From Papiliotrema nemorosa (Eukaryota; Basidiomycota; Tremellomycetes; Tremellales; Rhynchogastremaceae): a DNA stretch of 64,000 nt. Positions within the stretch are counted from its first letter, which is position 1. Each line of letters begins with the position of its first letter. The notes beneath the pieces are model-generated. The model saw only the letters and a program-made list of their open reading frames with translations, was not told the DNA's origin and did not search any database. The position numbers and the translations under genes were made by a program. Location: positions 1 through 64,000 of the forward strand of contig JASKOT010000020.1 of assembly GCA_032158125.1 (NCBI GenBank). Direction: 5' to 3'. This document shows positions 44,467 to 54,482 of the stretch, piece after piece.

Positions 44467-45086
44467 CTTGAACAACTAGAAAGGGTCAGCGGTTGTCCAT
44501 ATAATCGCTGCAGGCATGGACACGATCAACAATCACTCCTACTTTCCCCCTCTTCATCCATTACTAAGCCTGCTCATCCCTCCAAACGTCCTTTCTTCCT
44601 CTGTACACTCTCGGTACTCTCCTAGTCCATCCTAAGATCCAATGCTCCACGGGCCATCCGTTGATCACGTAGAAAAGGCTGTCAGACTCACGTTTTGTTT
44701 GGGTTACTTGAGGGATAGAGATTAACACCAAGAGACAAGATGGGTGAGGGAGAGACTGGGCGAGAGAGGCCAGACGCGGGCAGCACCGCAGGGGAGGGAG
44801 GGGAGGAGATTTCGCCTCTGCTTGGTAATCCACTTGCCACCCAACCACCTCATGAATCGGAGTTTGGCGGCGATTCATGCACAGGCATGTGGCACTTTGT
44901 ATGGAGACCCCAGACATCTCTACGCGTCATCCACCTAACCGGTCTGTCCAGAGTCGAGTCATTGCAGTCAACGATACATCCAGCGCAAACAAAACGATAC
45001 ACAGCACCGATACGGCGGGGACTCATCAGAACGAGGATACAGTGCTGGTCCTTAGTGTCAATTCTGAGCAGTCCCGCATCCTCACC
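44467..45086. other. divergent promoter region uL16/PPAT
   Basis: 620 bases between divergent starts. A purine-rich run on the plus strand at about 44736-44772 is a CT-rich tract when read towards uL16, the usual sort of core promoter context. A frame continuous with the plus-strand gene runs from 44877 but has no family content. Confidence 0.5.
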
Positions 45087-46127
45087 ATGGCGCAACGACA
45101 CGTCTTGGTGCTTCCCTTCGACTCGTCGACCTACCCGGACCCCGCCCCTTTACTGCCGACGATCCATGAGACCCTTACCTCCCTCCCTACCGATAGCACC
45201 CACTTCACTGTTCTCTTGATCACCCCAGACGATTCCCAGCTGTATCTGACACTCCGGTCAAGCCCGGTTAGCTGCTGGAATGACTTTCAAGGGTCCTTGA
45301 GCAAGCTGTATGCCTGCTTGGCTGCTGCTCAGTGGTCATGCGGCAAGGTCCTACTCGACGTGGAGGTGGCTTTTGAAGGCGAGGCAGAATTTAACCTCAA
45401 AGATCTCGAGGTTATAGTCCCGGAAGGTCAGCTCGCGCATCGTCACAGAGCTCGGACATCATCTGACTTTGCAGGATTCGAGCATCTACTTCCCCCGTCG
45501 GCTAAGGCCCATCGTGTCATCAAACCCATCGAGTTCCATTCGGATTTTAGGAGCGCTTGTACAAATGATCCGTCTCCTGAAGCCGGACCGCAGGTCGTCG
45601 CTCTCGGTGGGACATTTGACCACCTACACGCAGCCCATAAACTGCTCCTCCACCTCGCATACTTCATCGCCTCTCGGAAGGTCATCGTCGGAGTCATGGC
45701 GGAGAGCCTGTTATCTTCAAAATCGAATAGCCACCTAATACAACCTCTTCAACGTCGCATATCAGATATAGAAAGCTTCCTCCTACGGCGAGGTGGACGC
45801 AGGAAAGACGAGACATCTCTGCGCAACGTGGAATTCGACGTGGTAGAGATCGCCGATCCTTTTGGCCCCACATCCTGGAATCCCGACATACACGCGCTTG
45901 TGGTCAGTCGCGAGACATTCGCAGGAGGAGCAGCAGTTAACGCCCGACGGAAGGAGAACAAGCTGCCCAAATTGGAATTATTCGTGATAGATGTCATTGC
46001 ATCGACAATACAACATGAGAACAGTAAAATACTAGATTTGAGCGGAGAGATGGATGAGAAGAAGTTAAAAGAGTTGAAAATGGGTAGTACGGGCATAAGA
46101 CAATGGATAGCGGAACATAAGTCGTAA
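45087..46127 (+). CDS. CAB4: phosphopantetheine adenylyltransferase (CoA synthesis)
   Basis: Transfers AMP from ATP to 4'-phosphopantetheine, the fourth step of coenzyme A synthesis. From MAQRHVLVLPFDSSTYPDPA the N-terminal half (about 165 residues) is a fungal/animal-type extension. The catalytic nucleotidyltransferase domain then begins VVALGGTFDHLHAAHKLLLH (the G-TFD-xHxxH signature). It continues with KVIVGVMAESLL, VVEIADPFGPTSWNPDIHAL, VVSRETFAGGAAVNARRKEN and SSTGIRQW-type residues (GSTGIRQWIAEHKS) at the end. No intron. The same frame is open up to an ATG at 44877, so a 70-residue longer form is possible, but that part is not conserved and lies in the presumed leader. Confidence 0.9.
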   Translation: MAQRHVLVLPFDSSTYPDPAPLLPTIHETLTSLPTDSTHFTVLLITPDDSQLYLTLRSSPVSCWNDFQGSLSKLYACLAAAQWSCGKVLLDVEVAFEGEAEFNLKDLEVIVPEGQLAHRHRARTSSDFAGFEHLLPPSAKAHRVIKPIEFHSDFRSACTNDPSPEAGPQVVALGGTFDHLHAAHKLLLHLAYFIASRKVIVGVMAESLLSSKSNSHLIQPLQRRISDIESFLLRRGGRRKDETSLRNVEFDVVEIADPFGPTSWNPDIHALVVSRETFAGGAAVNARRKENKLPKLELFVIDVIASTIQHENSKILDLSGEMDEKKLKELKMGSTGIRQWIAEHKS

Positions 46128-46208
46128 AATCGTCGCGAAACCAGTAGGCGGAGGGTATCTCGGTGCGAGGTATTGGTTGTAAAAGCATTATGTGTTGTAT
46201 TCGAGCGT

Positions 46209-47819
46209 TCAAGCGCCAACAAAATCTGTCGGATCCCAAGCGGTGACGCTCAGTCCGAGGTCTTTGTCTAACATGAGATCCTGCGACGATTAGCTGGGTG
46301 GATTTGCAATGGCCGATAGATCGACTTACATCTGGTTTGAAAGGCCAATTGGCAAAGACATCTACAATGCGTGCCCACTCATTTTCGTCGAGATCACGCA
46401 CAATTTTCGAACAGTCTACAGGCTTCCCGGCGTATAGGTTGCCTTTGCTCGAGATATCCTTCTGGAGCGATCCAGCATTGAACCCGAGGGACGGTAGAGC
46501 CTTCTCCAGAGTTTGAGCTTGTCGGACAAACAAATGTCGCAAGACGAAATCCCATTCATCTTGTTGTTCGACCTTGACCACTGATGTCTTTTTTGGCGTC
46601 AGCAGTACACCCAACATCATTGGTCGTTTGTATGCCCCGTCTTCGTTGGCGAGTTTGGGAGCGCCGTACGGTTTGGGGTGGAAATCATCTAGGTGAGTTA
46701 CAGTGCGGGGGAGAGCGGTATTGTCATATGCCTTCTTTACTGCCATGGCTACAGGCGATTTTTGGGACGCGCGGAAAGGTTGGGCTTCGGTGGACACGGA
46801 AGATTTGTCGACATTGGGTACGTGGTGATATGGTGGGAGGGGTTTTATATCGAATAGTGCTCGAGCCATAATCGTGAGTTTCCCGGTGATGGTCTCTCCT
46901 GGTTTTGCCGTGAGGCGCTAGCGTTATCAGTATGGAGGCTTTCACTTAATGGTCTACTCACATCGTATAGAGTCTTCGAGCACAACAGGGCGATCCTAAT
47001 CCTACCATATCGCCAGATATACCCAGGTTTACCCTCTCCAGCTCCTATCGAGCTATTCATCAGATGCGAGACGAACGAGTCGAAAGAAGAATGGCCCGGG
47101 ACTGTAGCGACAAAGGTGATCGGCGGTTCTGGATCCTTAAAAGATCGATGTACCTGAGGACCCTCCGATGATTTCGAATTGAAGACGGGTAGATTACGAG
47201 CGACGAGGGGATGTTCGAGGATGGCCGGGAAGGTCTGCCATGTATAAGGGTCATTATATGCAATGACCAATCGATCCTCGGCGGCGGATTGAACGATAGT
47301 ACTGTCTGTACCAGCTTCGACTGACGGGAACACCTTGTCGGCAAAGTCTTGTCCGAAGCCATTTCTAAGAGCGCTAGATGTCGGTTCGATCGATACGACC
47401 AGCTTTGGCTTATGCCTCTGATTCTCATTGCCATCTAAATCTCCTGTTGGCGGGTCGGCCTCTGTGAGATAGTCTAACCATTGTGGAAAGCCTTCAGCTA
47501 GCCCTTTGGACACCTCGGTCGGATTGGCTTTTTCCTTCCTCCATGCTTCACGTTGCTCCTGCTCGACTTTCGGATCACTAGATCCACCAGCTAATAATGC
47601 CCTCGTGAGCACTCCAGGACCGGGATACGACTCGATGATGACTTCATTCTTCCGTATACCCAGAGCTCTGACGAATTGGTTGGCGATTCGCGGACTAGCG
47701 AGGATGGATCGACCATAGAATTCCCTTTCGCCATTCCGTGTTGCCAGGAATGCACGCCTTTTGAATGCTTGACCCCATTTTGATGGGTGAGGCAGAGGCG
47801 GTAAGCCTGGCCTAGGCAT
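46209..47819 (-). CDS. MTF1: mitochondrial transcription factor / rRNA dimethyltransferase-like (Mtf1/TFB1M)
   Basis: Related to KsgA/Dim1 rRNA dimethyltransferases; fungal members act as the mitochondrial RNA polymerase specificity factor Mtf1. From MPRPGLPPLPHPSKWGQAFK come the family segments YGRSILASPRIANQFVRALG and VIIESYPGPGVLTRALL (SAM-binding ExxPGxG form). Next are LVVSIEPTSSALRNGF, LVIAYNDPYTWQTFP, ITFVATVPGHSSFDSFVSHL and YIWRYGRIRIALLCSKTLYD. After an intron the C-terminal half runs from RLTAKPGETITGKLTIMARA to SVTAWDPTDFVGA. The same frame stays open 240 bases above this ATG, up to 48059 without an ATG, and reads protein-like (DWTFEPEKLATWLNEPDTC), so an upstream exon is possible. 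Converges on CAB4 with 81 bases between. Confidence 0.82.
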
Positions 47820-48071
47820 GGTCGAGTGGAGTGGAGGTTGTACAAGAGCTTCGTCGAAATCTCTGAAATCTCTGACGGTAATACGGAGAGGGCGGTCTTG
47901 TCCGTGACGGCAGGGGCAGGTGTCAGGCTCATTTAGCCAGGTGGCGAGTTTTTCAGGCTCAAAAGTCCAGTCAACCGGTCTTTCCCCATCCTCCTCGACA
48001 TCTGCTCCTGATTTCGACAGTATCTTCCATACTCTAGCTCCTGCCTTTATACCAATCACTGGGCGTAGACC

Positions 48072-49934
48072 ATGTTAGAAACCAAGTCTAAGAGACCCGG
48101 TCATTTCATACCTCCCACTCGGCGAAAGCTGCCCGTTATTCCTTCTTCCCCTAACTCTCCTCCACCTCCCGCCCTTTTCCCTCTTCCAAGTCACGGTCAG
48201 AATACCGCAAGATCTACTTCCAATGATGTTATCGTAAAGCAGGTCTTACCCGCTACATCTACACCTGCCGCTGCATCGGACCCCCAAAATGGCGAAGAAA
48301 CAGATGTCGAGGACGAAGACGAGGAAGATCGACAAGCCTCTCAAGCTCTCAATTCCACTTGGCCAGCTATTAATCCCGACAACCAGGACATGCAAGACAC
48401 TGGTGCCTTTTCACGGCATGCTTCACTTGTAGACTCACCAGCACCGAATGAGACCTCGTCGAATCCGGTTGACGGTAACAATGAGACCTTCCACAACTTC
48501 AAGTAGGCTTTCCGTGTGCCTTGCGCACTGATCATATAGTCCTCTTACCCAGAAGACACCGGATGACTACATGGGTCATACACGAGCCGACGAGGAAGAC
48601 TCACTCACCTCTCTCTCTTCGCTCTCCATCGATGATTCACCTACACCGGGAGCGCAACGGGCAATCAAGAGAAAACGAACTCTCAAGAAGAAGACCAATC
48701 CCGCAGATCAAGACGAATCCGCCTCGGAAGATGACTCCTCATTCTCATCCCACTCAAAGTCCTCTAAGCGCAAGAAGCTAATCAAGACGAGCTCGCCAGA
48801 CCATGGTAATGCTGCTAATGCAGACGCGGACGACGATGGAGACGAGGAAGAAGAAGAAGACGAGGAAGAGGACGTTGATGGGCTTGACGAGGAGAATACA
48901 CAGAATGGCGGTTACAAAATCTCCAATCGAAGATTTTTCGGCAAACACACCTTTAACATCACTTGTCTCAAACAGCCCCTGGGTAAGGTTTCGGCCATCG
49001 GGAATCAGAGGTGCCTTTGGCCGAAAAAGGGCAAAGATACCGTCAAGGGTCGACTGGTGCGTCAATTTAATATTTGCCACTGATTGACAGCAAGCGCTCG
49101 GCTGCGACAAGGTGAGTGCATTATGGTCACTTCACATTGATGTCTCTGAAATCAGTGTCGAGGATGGTTCGCAGGAAGTATGACTAATACACTGACTTCA
49201 GGGTACACTGGGCATGTGCGGGACTGGAGGCACACGACAACTACGACGATGATGAATGGCAATGTCCACCTTGTCAAGCTCTCAAAGGTGGACTTCGTTC
49301 CATTTGCCACTCGCTCATGCTGACCCTTACTTAATGTAGAAACTCAAGATGTCCATGAAGTGGGGTCGATTTACTGTATCCGACCGGATTGCATCTTACG
49401 GTCAGCTAGCTAATCATGTTTCTCCTCATAACTGAGAAATAGAGCGCACAAGTCGGTAGCTGTAACGGACAAGGATAAAGAGTTGTGGCTGCTTCGATCT
49501 ATCATCGGGTACGGAAATCTAACCTTTAAACATTGTCAAGATCTGGGAATCGAGCTGAGTGTTAGGACCAAGGTCATCGGACGTAAGAATGATGGTAGAA
49601 AAGAGTTCATGTACCTGGTCGCGTGGGTAGAGTGGGAAAACTGCGATGCGACATGGTGCGTATTTTCCCTCTCAATATACAAACTCCTCCCGTTGGTGCA
49701 TGGGCTCACCTACATAGGGAACCGGCGGAGAACATTGATCATCTCGATGGGCACTTCACCACTTTCTTTGCGAAGGCCGAGAAGGAGGGGATCGACTTTG
49801 ACGCTCAGACCGTTGTTTTACTCAAAGAAGCACAGAAGGACTGGGATGCAGATGGGAAGTTGAAGACTGGCCGATCGGCAAAATGGAAAAAGTATGGGTG
49901 GAACACGACCAGATCAGGGCAACTGTTGTCCTGA
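48072..49934 (+). CDS. PHD-finger plus chromodomain protein
   Basis: Likely chromatin reader. The first third is disordered and acidic (ETDVEDEDEEDRQASQA, LTSLSSLSIDDSP, KRKRTLKKKTNP, then a run of more than ten Asp/Glu). A Cys-rich module follows: NITCLKQPLGKVSAIGNQRC, then GCDKCRGWF, VHWACAGLEAHDNYDDDEW and QCPPCQAL, the end of a PHD finger. Next is IYCIRPDCILR and then KEFMYLVAWVEWENCDATWE with EPAENID, a chromodomain core with its aromatic residues. The end has FFAKAEKEGIDFDAQT and KWKKYGWNTTRSGQLLS. About seven introns. The first PHD cysteine pair is unusually spaced. I know no named orthologue with this exact arrangement. Confidence 0.75.
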
Positions 49935-50023
49935 TGATAGTCGTTGTTGCAAGAGCAGCAGCTCCTGTTCACGATACACGAGGAATATGTGCATGACAAC
50001 ATGACATGATTCTGATTCCCGTC

Positions 50024-53000
50024 TCACCTCCAACAATCCTTTCTCCTTTTCAAGACATCTCTCAGAGTCTGCCTGTCCATCCTAATGCCCGTTCTCTCCT
50101 TCCACACCTTGTAAGTCTCCTCCCCATCGGACCAAGCTACAGCCATGGCCTGTCCAAAGGTCGGCTCATCAGATTGCCCACTCCCTTCTTCACCTCCATC
50201 AACCTCGTCGTCCGTTCTCAATCTCAACATCTTGCCTACATCTTCCAAGCCCCTCCAGGGCATTCTTATCGCAGGCTCTCCACCAGGTGCTTCCACCTGT
50301 AATGACGTGTTGATCCAGTCTTTTATCTCATCCGAGAAGTCTTTCCCGCCCAATGACGTAAACTTGGACCAACCGGCATAAACCGCTCTTTGAGAAATAT
50401 GGTTTGTAAGGTGATTGGCGATCTTGCGGTATACTCGGAGGGTGGATAGAGGAGGAAGGAGGGAGAGTGCGGACAGATGGGAAGAGTATGTGGTAAGGGC
50501 TTGAAGAAGGCTCGAGTCGGGTACACCCTCGCCTTCCGTCCTGTCCCATCGTCTAGATATCAACTTCATGATTCGTGTAGAATGAGCGGCCTCACCTGGT
50601 TAGATGTTGCTTGAGATCAGTCTCAACCTCGGCAGAGACATGTTTGACAATCATCTCCTCTGTGCGGACCGCCAAAGCATCATATCGCTCAATCATGATG
50701 TCAAAGACGGAACTTGAGCCTTGTCCGCCTGACCTGAGTGAGCCAGGCAAGAGGGACTCTACTTGAACCGATTGTTGGAGACCTGTCGAGTTGCGCAGTT
50801 CCGACGACAGCTCGACAAAGAACTGCGCATGAGCTGTCCTATCTAGGTCGAGCATGGGTCGACTTACAATATCGTCTGACCAGACTCGTAAAGCTTGCAG
50901 GACGTAGGCAGCGCTCAAGTTTGCTTTGATCAACCTCTCCAATCCTGCTTTCCCGCTCGTCAACTTTGTCTGGTCAATGTGGACCCCGCTCCTCGTGTTT
51001 CCAGCCAGCGCTCCGGGGACTGCGCGAACAAATGCAGATGACAGAGTCTCGAAAGCGTCCAGTGAGCCTGAAACTCTCGAAAGGTAAGACGCAAGTATCG
51101 GCAGCTGTATCGAAGCCAAAAAAGGCAGTCTGTGGGTTGAAGATGGCAAAGGTGAGTATCGGTCTGTTCATCAGTAGCTGCCCACACACCTTGAGCAGAT
51201 CATCTTACCGGTGACTTGCTCGATGAGAGCCTTGATCTGTCGAGCACTCGTGGTAGGTTTCAGCCCACCCGAATCTTCCCCCTCATCCGGCGCTTCATCC
51301 GAAATGTTCCAAGCGTCCGGCGCAGAAATGATCTCCTGCAGCTGGCTTTCCGCAACTGCACATCAATATTGATTCGATCCGCCCTACCTCTGACCTACAT
51401 TTCTTCTCGCCCGCCAGCCACCGGTCGAACCATCCCTCCTCTCGCAGGATGACCCCCGCCAAACCTTCCCACGGACCATTCTCCACGCCTTCATTGATCG
51501 AGACGTTATCTAAATCAAACCCACTTTCGCGTATCGCGTCGTCGAAGACCACCGTCTGGTATATCGTATGAGCGAGAAGAGCCGGTGTATCCAGTAGATG
51601 CGGTATACGTGATCGCAGCAGACCAAGGAGGATGGGGAAGAGTAACATGATGAATTCCGACTTTCCGTCAACAAGGCATGCAGTAGCAAGTCAGTAACGC
51701 CTACCTTGACATCAACCTGCGTGAAGCCGGCTTTTCGGGTGAGGGGCTCGAGATACTCTTCGATGAATGATTGATGTTCGTATATCCTATCGAGGATGCT
51801 CGTGAAAGCCCACTCAGGCTATACTTCAGCACAAAGCTCACACGTGTATCATCCGTTCTCACCTTGTCCACCCTATTTGTATTCCTTGAACCTTGGAAAT
51901 GATACTTGAATCGGAGAGCGATCGGCTGTATCATTGCCTGGATAGGATACAATCCTCTTCCATCATACCACTGTGCTGGCCCATTGTCGACACCAAGCGC
52001 TTCGCCCCTGATATATCAGTGAAGGTTGAAACGCATCATCTACACCACTGACTCGGCTTGAAGATACAGTAGATCTTGGTAAGCCCTCTCGAAAGCTCTC
52101 CGTTGAACAGTCGGGACATTCGGGTAGTCCACCTTGACAGGCCATCTGAGTCCTTCCAGCGCATCCAAGAGGTTTCTACCGTTAGATGAAACCTGCCAAG
52201 CCCCGTATGGCGGCTTGAAGTGGGGAATGCTCACTTGGACATGATATCCTTCAATCCTCGCCATGTCTGGTCCCTCAACTGTTTGATCGTGCTCACCAGC
52301 ACCATACTTCCAGGCAGGTGACGCATGACTCCGTCGACGATCTCGTGCAGAGTGATATAATGCGGCAAAGCAGCCAAAGGCGATGGGTGGTGTCCCTTGA
52401 CATCCAGAGTCTTCTCACTGAGATTAGCTCGGCGGGTAATGGTGAACTCACCTCAAAGTAAGGACCTGCTCAAGGATTGTTACCCAGACCAGACCCGCTT
52501 CCAGACTCGATAGTTCCGCTTGCAGCTCTTCCATCCGTTCCAATACTGTCTTCTCGGTAGATTCAGGCTCCAAGGGCGTATCATCCGGTTGTCGAGGTTG
52601 GACAGCCGAAGAGTCGAGTTCCGATATCAACGTCGATAATTTGTCTGCTAAAGAATACCTCTGGAGAGATAATTCTTGAGCGGAACGAAGGACTTGACCC
52701 AGTCTTTCCTGCGTGGACTGAAGAAGACCGGGTAGAATTGCCGAAGTCTCGTCGAGCTACCGTCAACCAAGATGGCCATGAAAAGTAGGCCAACTCACCT
52801 CCTGATCCGCAGCTTTGGCTTTAGCCTCCCAATAGTCTATATCTTCATGTAACGTCCTTCTCTTTCTTCCTCTTCGAAACGTAGCAGAAGAAGTGGAAGG
52901 AGTGCTGGGTCCCGCATGGCCAGTCAAGATTTCCAAGTCGGCAAACTGGTCATCTATATGTGATCGGACTTGCTCGTGGATGCCACCATGGTCGAGCGGT

Positions 53001-53035
53001 CTAGATACCTCGCGTATGGAGAATGCCGTTGCCAT
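50024..53035 (-). CDS. TIP20: Tip20/RINT1-family vesicle tethering subunit
   Basis: Subunit of the Dsl1 (yeast) / NRZ (animal) tether that captures Golgi-to-ER COPI vesicles on the ER. The start MATAFSIREVSRPLDHGGIH is at 53035. A coiled-coil region follows (RTLHEDIDYWEAKAKAADQE, LERMEELQAELSSLEAGLVW). Then come LPHYITLHEIVDGVMRHLPG, YPIQAMIQPIALRFKYHFQG (the RFxYHF family signature), KPEWAFTSIL, ESEFIMLLFPILLGLLRSRI and GWFDRWLAGEKK. The end has LSTLRVYRKIANHLTNHISQ and ETYKVWKERTGIRMDRQTLR. About 780 residues and a dozen introns, normal for RINT1. Divergent from the ankyrin gene with 208 bases between starts. Confidence 0.9.
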
Positions 53036-53243
53036 TCTGACCTGTGAGCACTGGACGCAGAGCCGAGCTGAAGGTGCTCAGTTGTAGCAGTAGCAAGGCG
53101 GAGAGGAAGGTCAAGACCAGATGAGGTGGAGGATGCTCTGTCCTTTCGTCACCGTGCCTGAACAAAGTCGACTTTGACGAGATTTTGTCAATCCTCTCTA
53201 CCATTTACTCCTTCATTCATCTCCTGTGAAATATCTTATTATA

Positions 53244-54160
53244 ATGGTATCGACAGCAGCATCTCAAAAGAACTTATGGGTCGCAGCCTCTGATGGGGAC
53301 TTGCGACGGGTCAAGGTGTGTCGCTCCAAATGCCATAGGAATCTAGCTTAATTCCAGGAATTGATCGAAGGCGGCATGTCGCCCAATGCGAAGGATTCCA
53401 ATTCATATACCCCGATGTTGGTACTATCAGCCTTGTTTGGTTTTCAAGTCCACGATGTTGCTCTCACGCTCTTATGGTCCAGTCTTTTATTGGAAGCTGA
53501 CCAACAGGCACGCAGCGGCATCGTACGCCCATCTGGAACTATTGACATACCTCATGTCAGTCGGAGGGGATATCAACATCCTAGATGAGGAGGGAGAAAC
53601 TCCCTTGTTCACCGTGGAGACTATGGAAGCTGCTGAATTCCTCGTGGAGCACGGAGCAGAAGTCGGTCTGAGGAATAACGACGGTCAGACTGTATGTCCT
53701 TCTTTTAACCCTCCCTCTCGCACTTCATCGTTATGAACGGCTTGCTGCGCTACGGCTCTGATAGACGCCTTTTGGTTTGCGATGGCTGATTCCCCAGGCG
53801 GCAGACTTTATCGAGGATGACCATCCCGAGATAGCGCAATACCTCCGTTCCCTCCTGCCTTCCACCGCATCCACCTCTTCCGCCCCCGCCCTCGTAATGC
53901 GAGCCGAGCAACAAGGCCCATCGGCTTTAGCGATGGACAATTACGCCCAGAATCAAGCTTCTAGTCTATTAGAAGAGACACAGAGGATCATGAGGCAAGC
54001 GGAAGAAACGGGAGAGAATCCGGATGAAAAATTGAGGGAAGTCGTCGAACGTGCCGTTAGAGAGGGTATGGCTTGGGGTGGTTCAGGTGATGGACCAGAT
54101 GCAGGGCAAGGCACAGTAGATGGACTGATAGAAGAGGTCAAGAGGAGGAGGGAGGATTAG
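53244..54160 (+). CDS. small ankyrin-repeat protein
   Basis: Starts MVSTAASQKNLWVAASDGDL and has three to four ankyrin repeats: VKELIEGGMSPNAKDSNSYT, HAAASYAHLELLTYLMSVGG, DINILDEEGETPLFTVE and FLVEHGAEVGLRNNDGQTAA. After the repeats comes a Ser/Thr-Pro linker and a helical tail (SLLEETQRIMRQAEETGEN, DEKLREVVERAVREG) ending GLIEEVKRRRED. About 230 residues. Four introns; the repeats only read continuously after splicing. It resembles the short cytosolic ankyrin proteins present in most fungi, whose function is not settled. No other domain is visible. Confidence 0.8.
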
Positions 54161-54482
54161 TGTAACATCTCATATTCTCTTCACTTGTATCTCTATGTCA
54201 TGCCTTGACTGACGACAAACCTCCGAGATCGATTTCTTGCGGGGATCTTGGTCACCCTGCTTAAGCCCAACGACACTCATGCTGTACCCAAACGCGTCGA
54301 GATGAATTCATGATCATTTTGAGAACCGTATGGAAAATGCTGGCTCGTCTTCGTCCTCGAGTCGTGTGTACATGCCAAGTAGCCCTTTTCCCATCTATAT
54401 TGTGTCATGCTCCAAACGTCCTCATACTTTGCCAGTCCACACTGCCTCACTCGCTACTTCCATGCTTGGTCTCCTCCAGCTT
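54161..54482. other. convergent intergenic region ankyrin gene/TPS2
   Basis: 322 bases between convergent stops. Presumed 3' UTRs; no further gene is seen. Confidence 0.5.

Noticed and set aside
44877..45086. 70-residue N-terminal extension of the PPAT enzyme
   Set aside because: An ATG exists, but the sequence is not enzyme-like and lies in the expected leader; kept as an alternative only.
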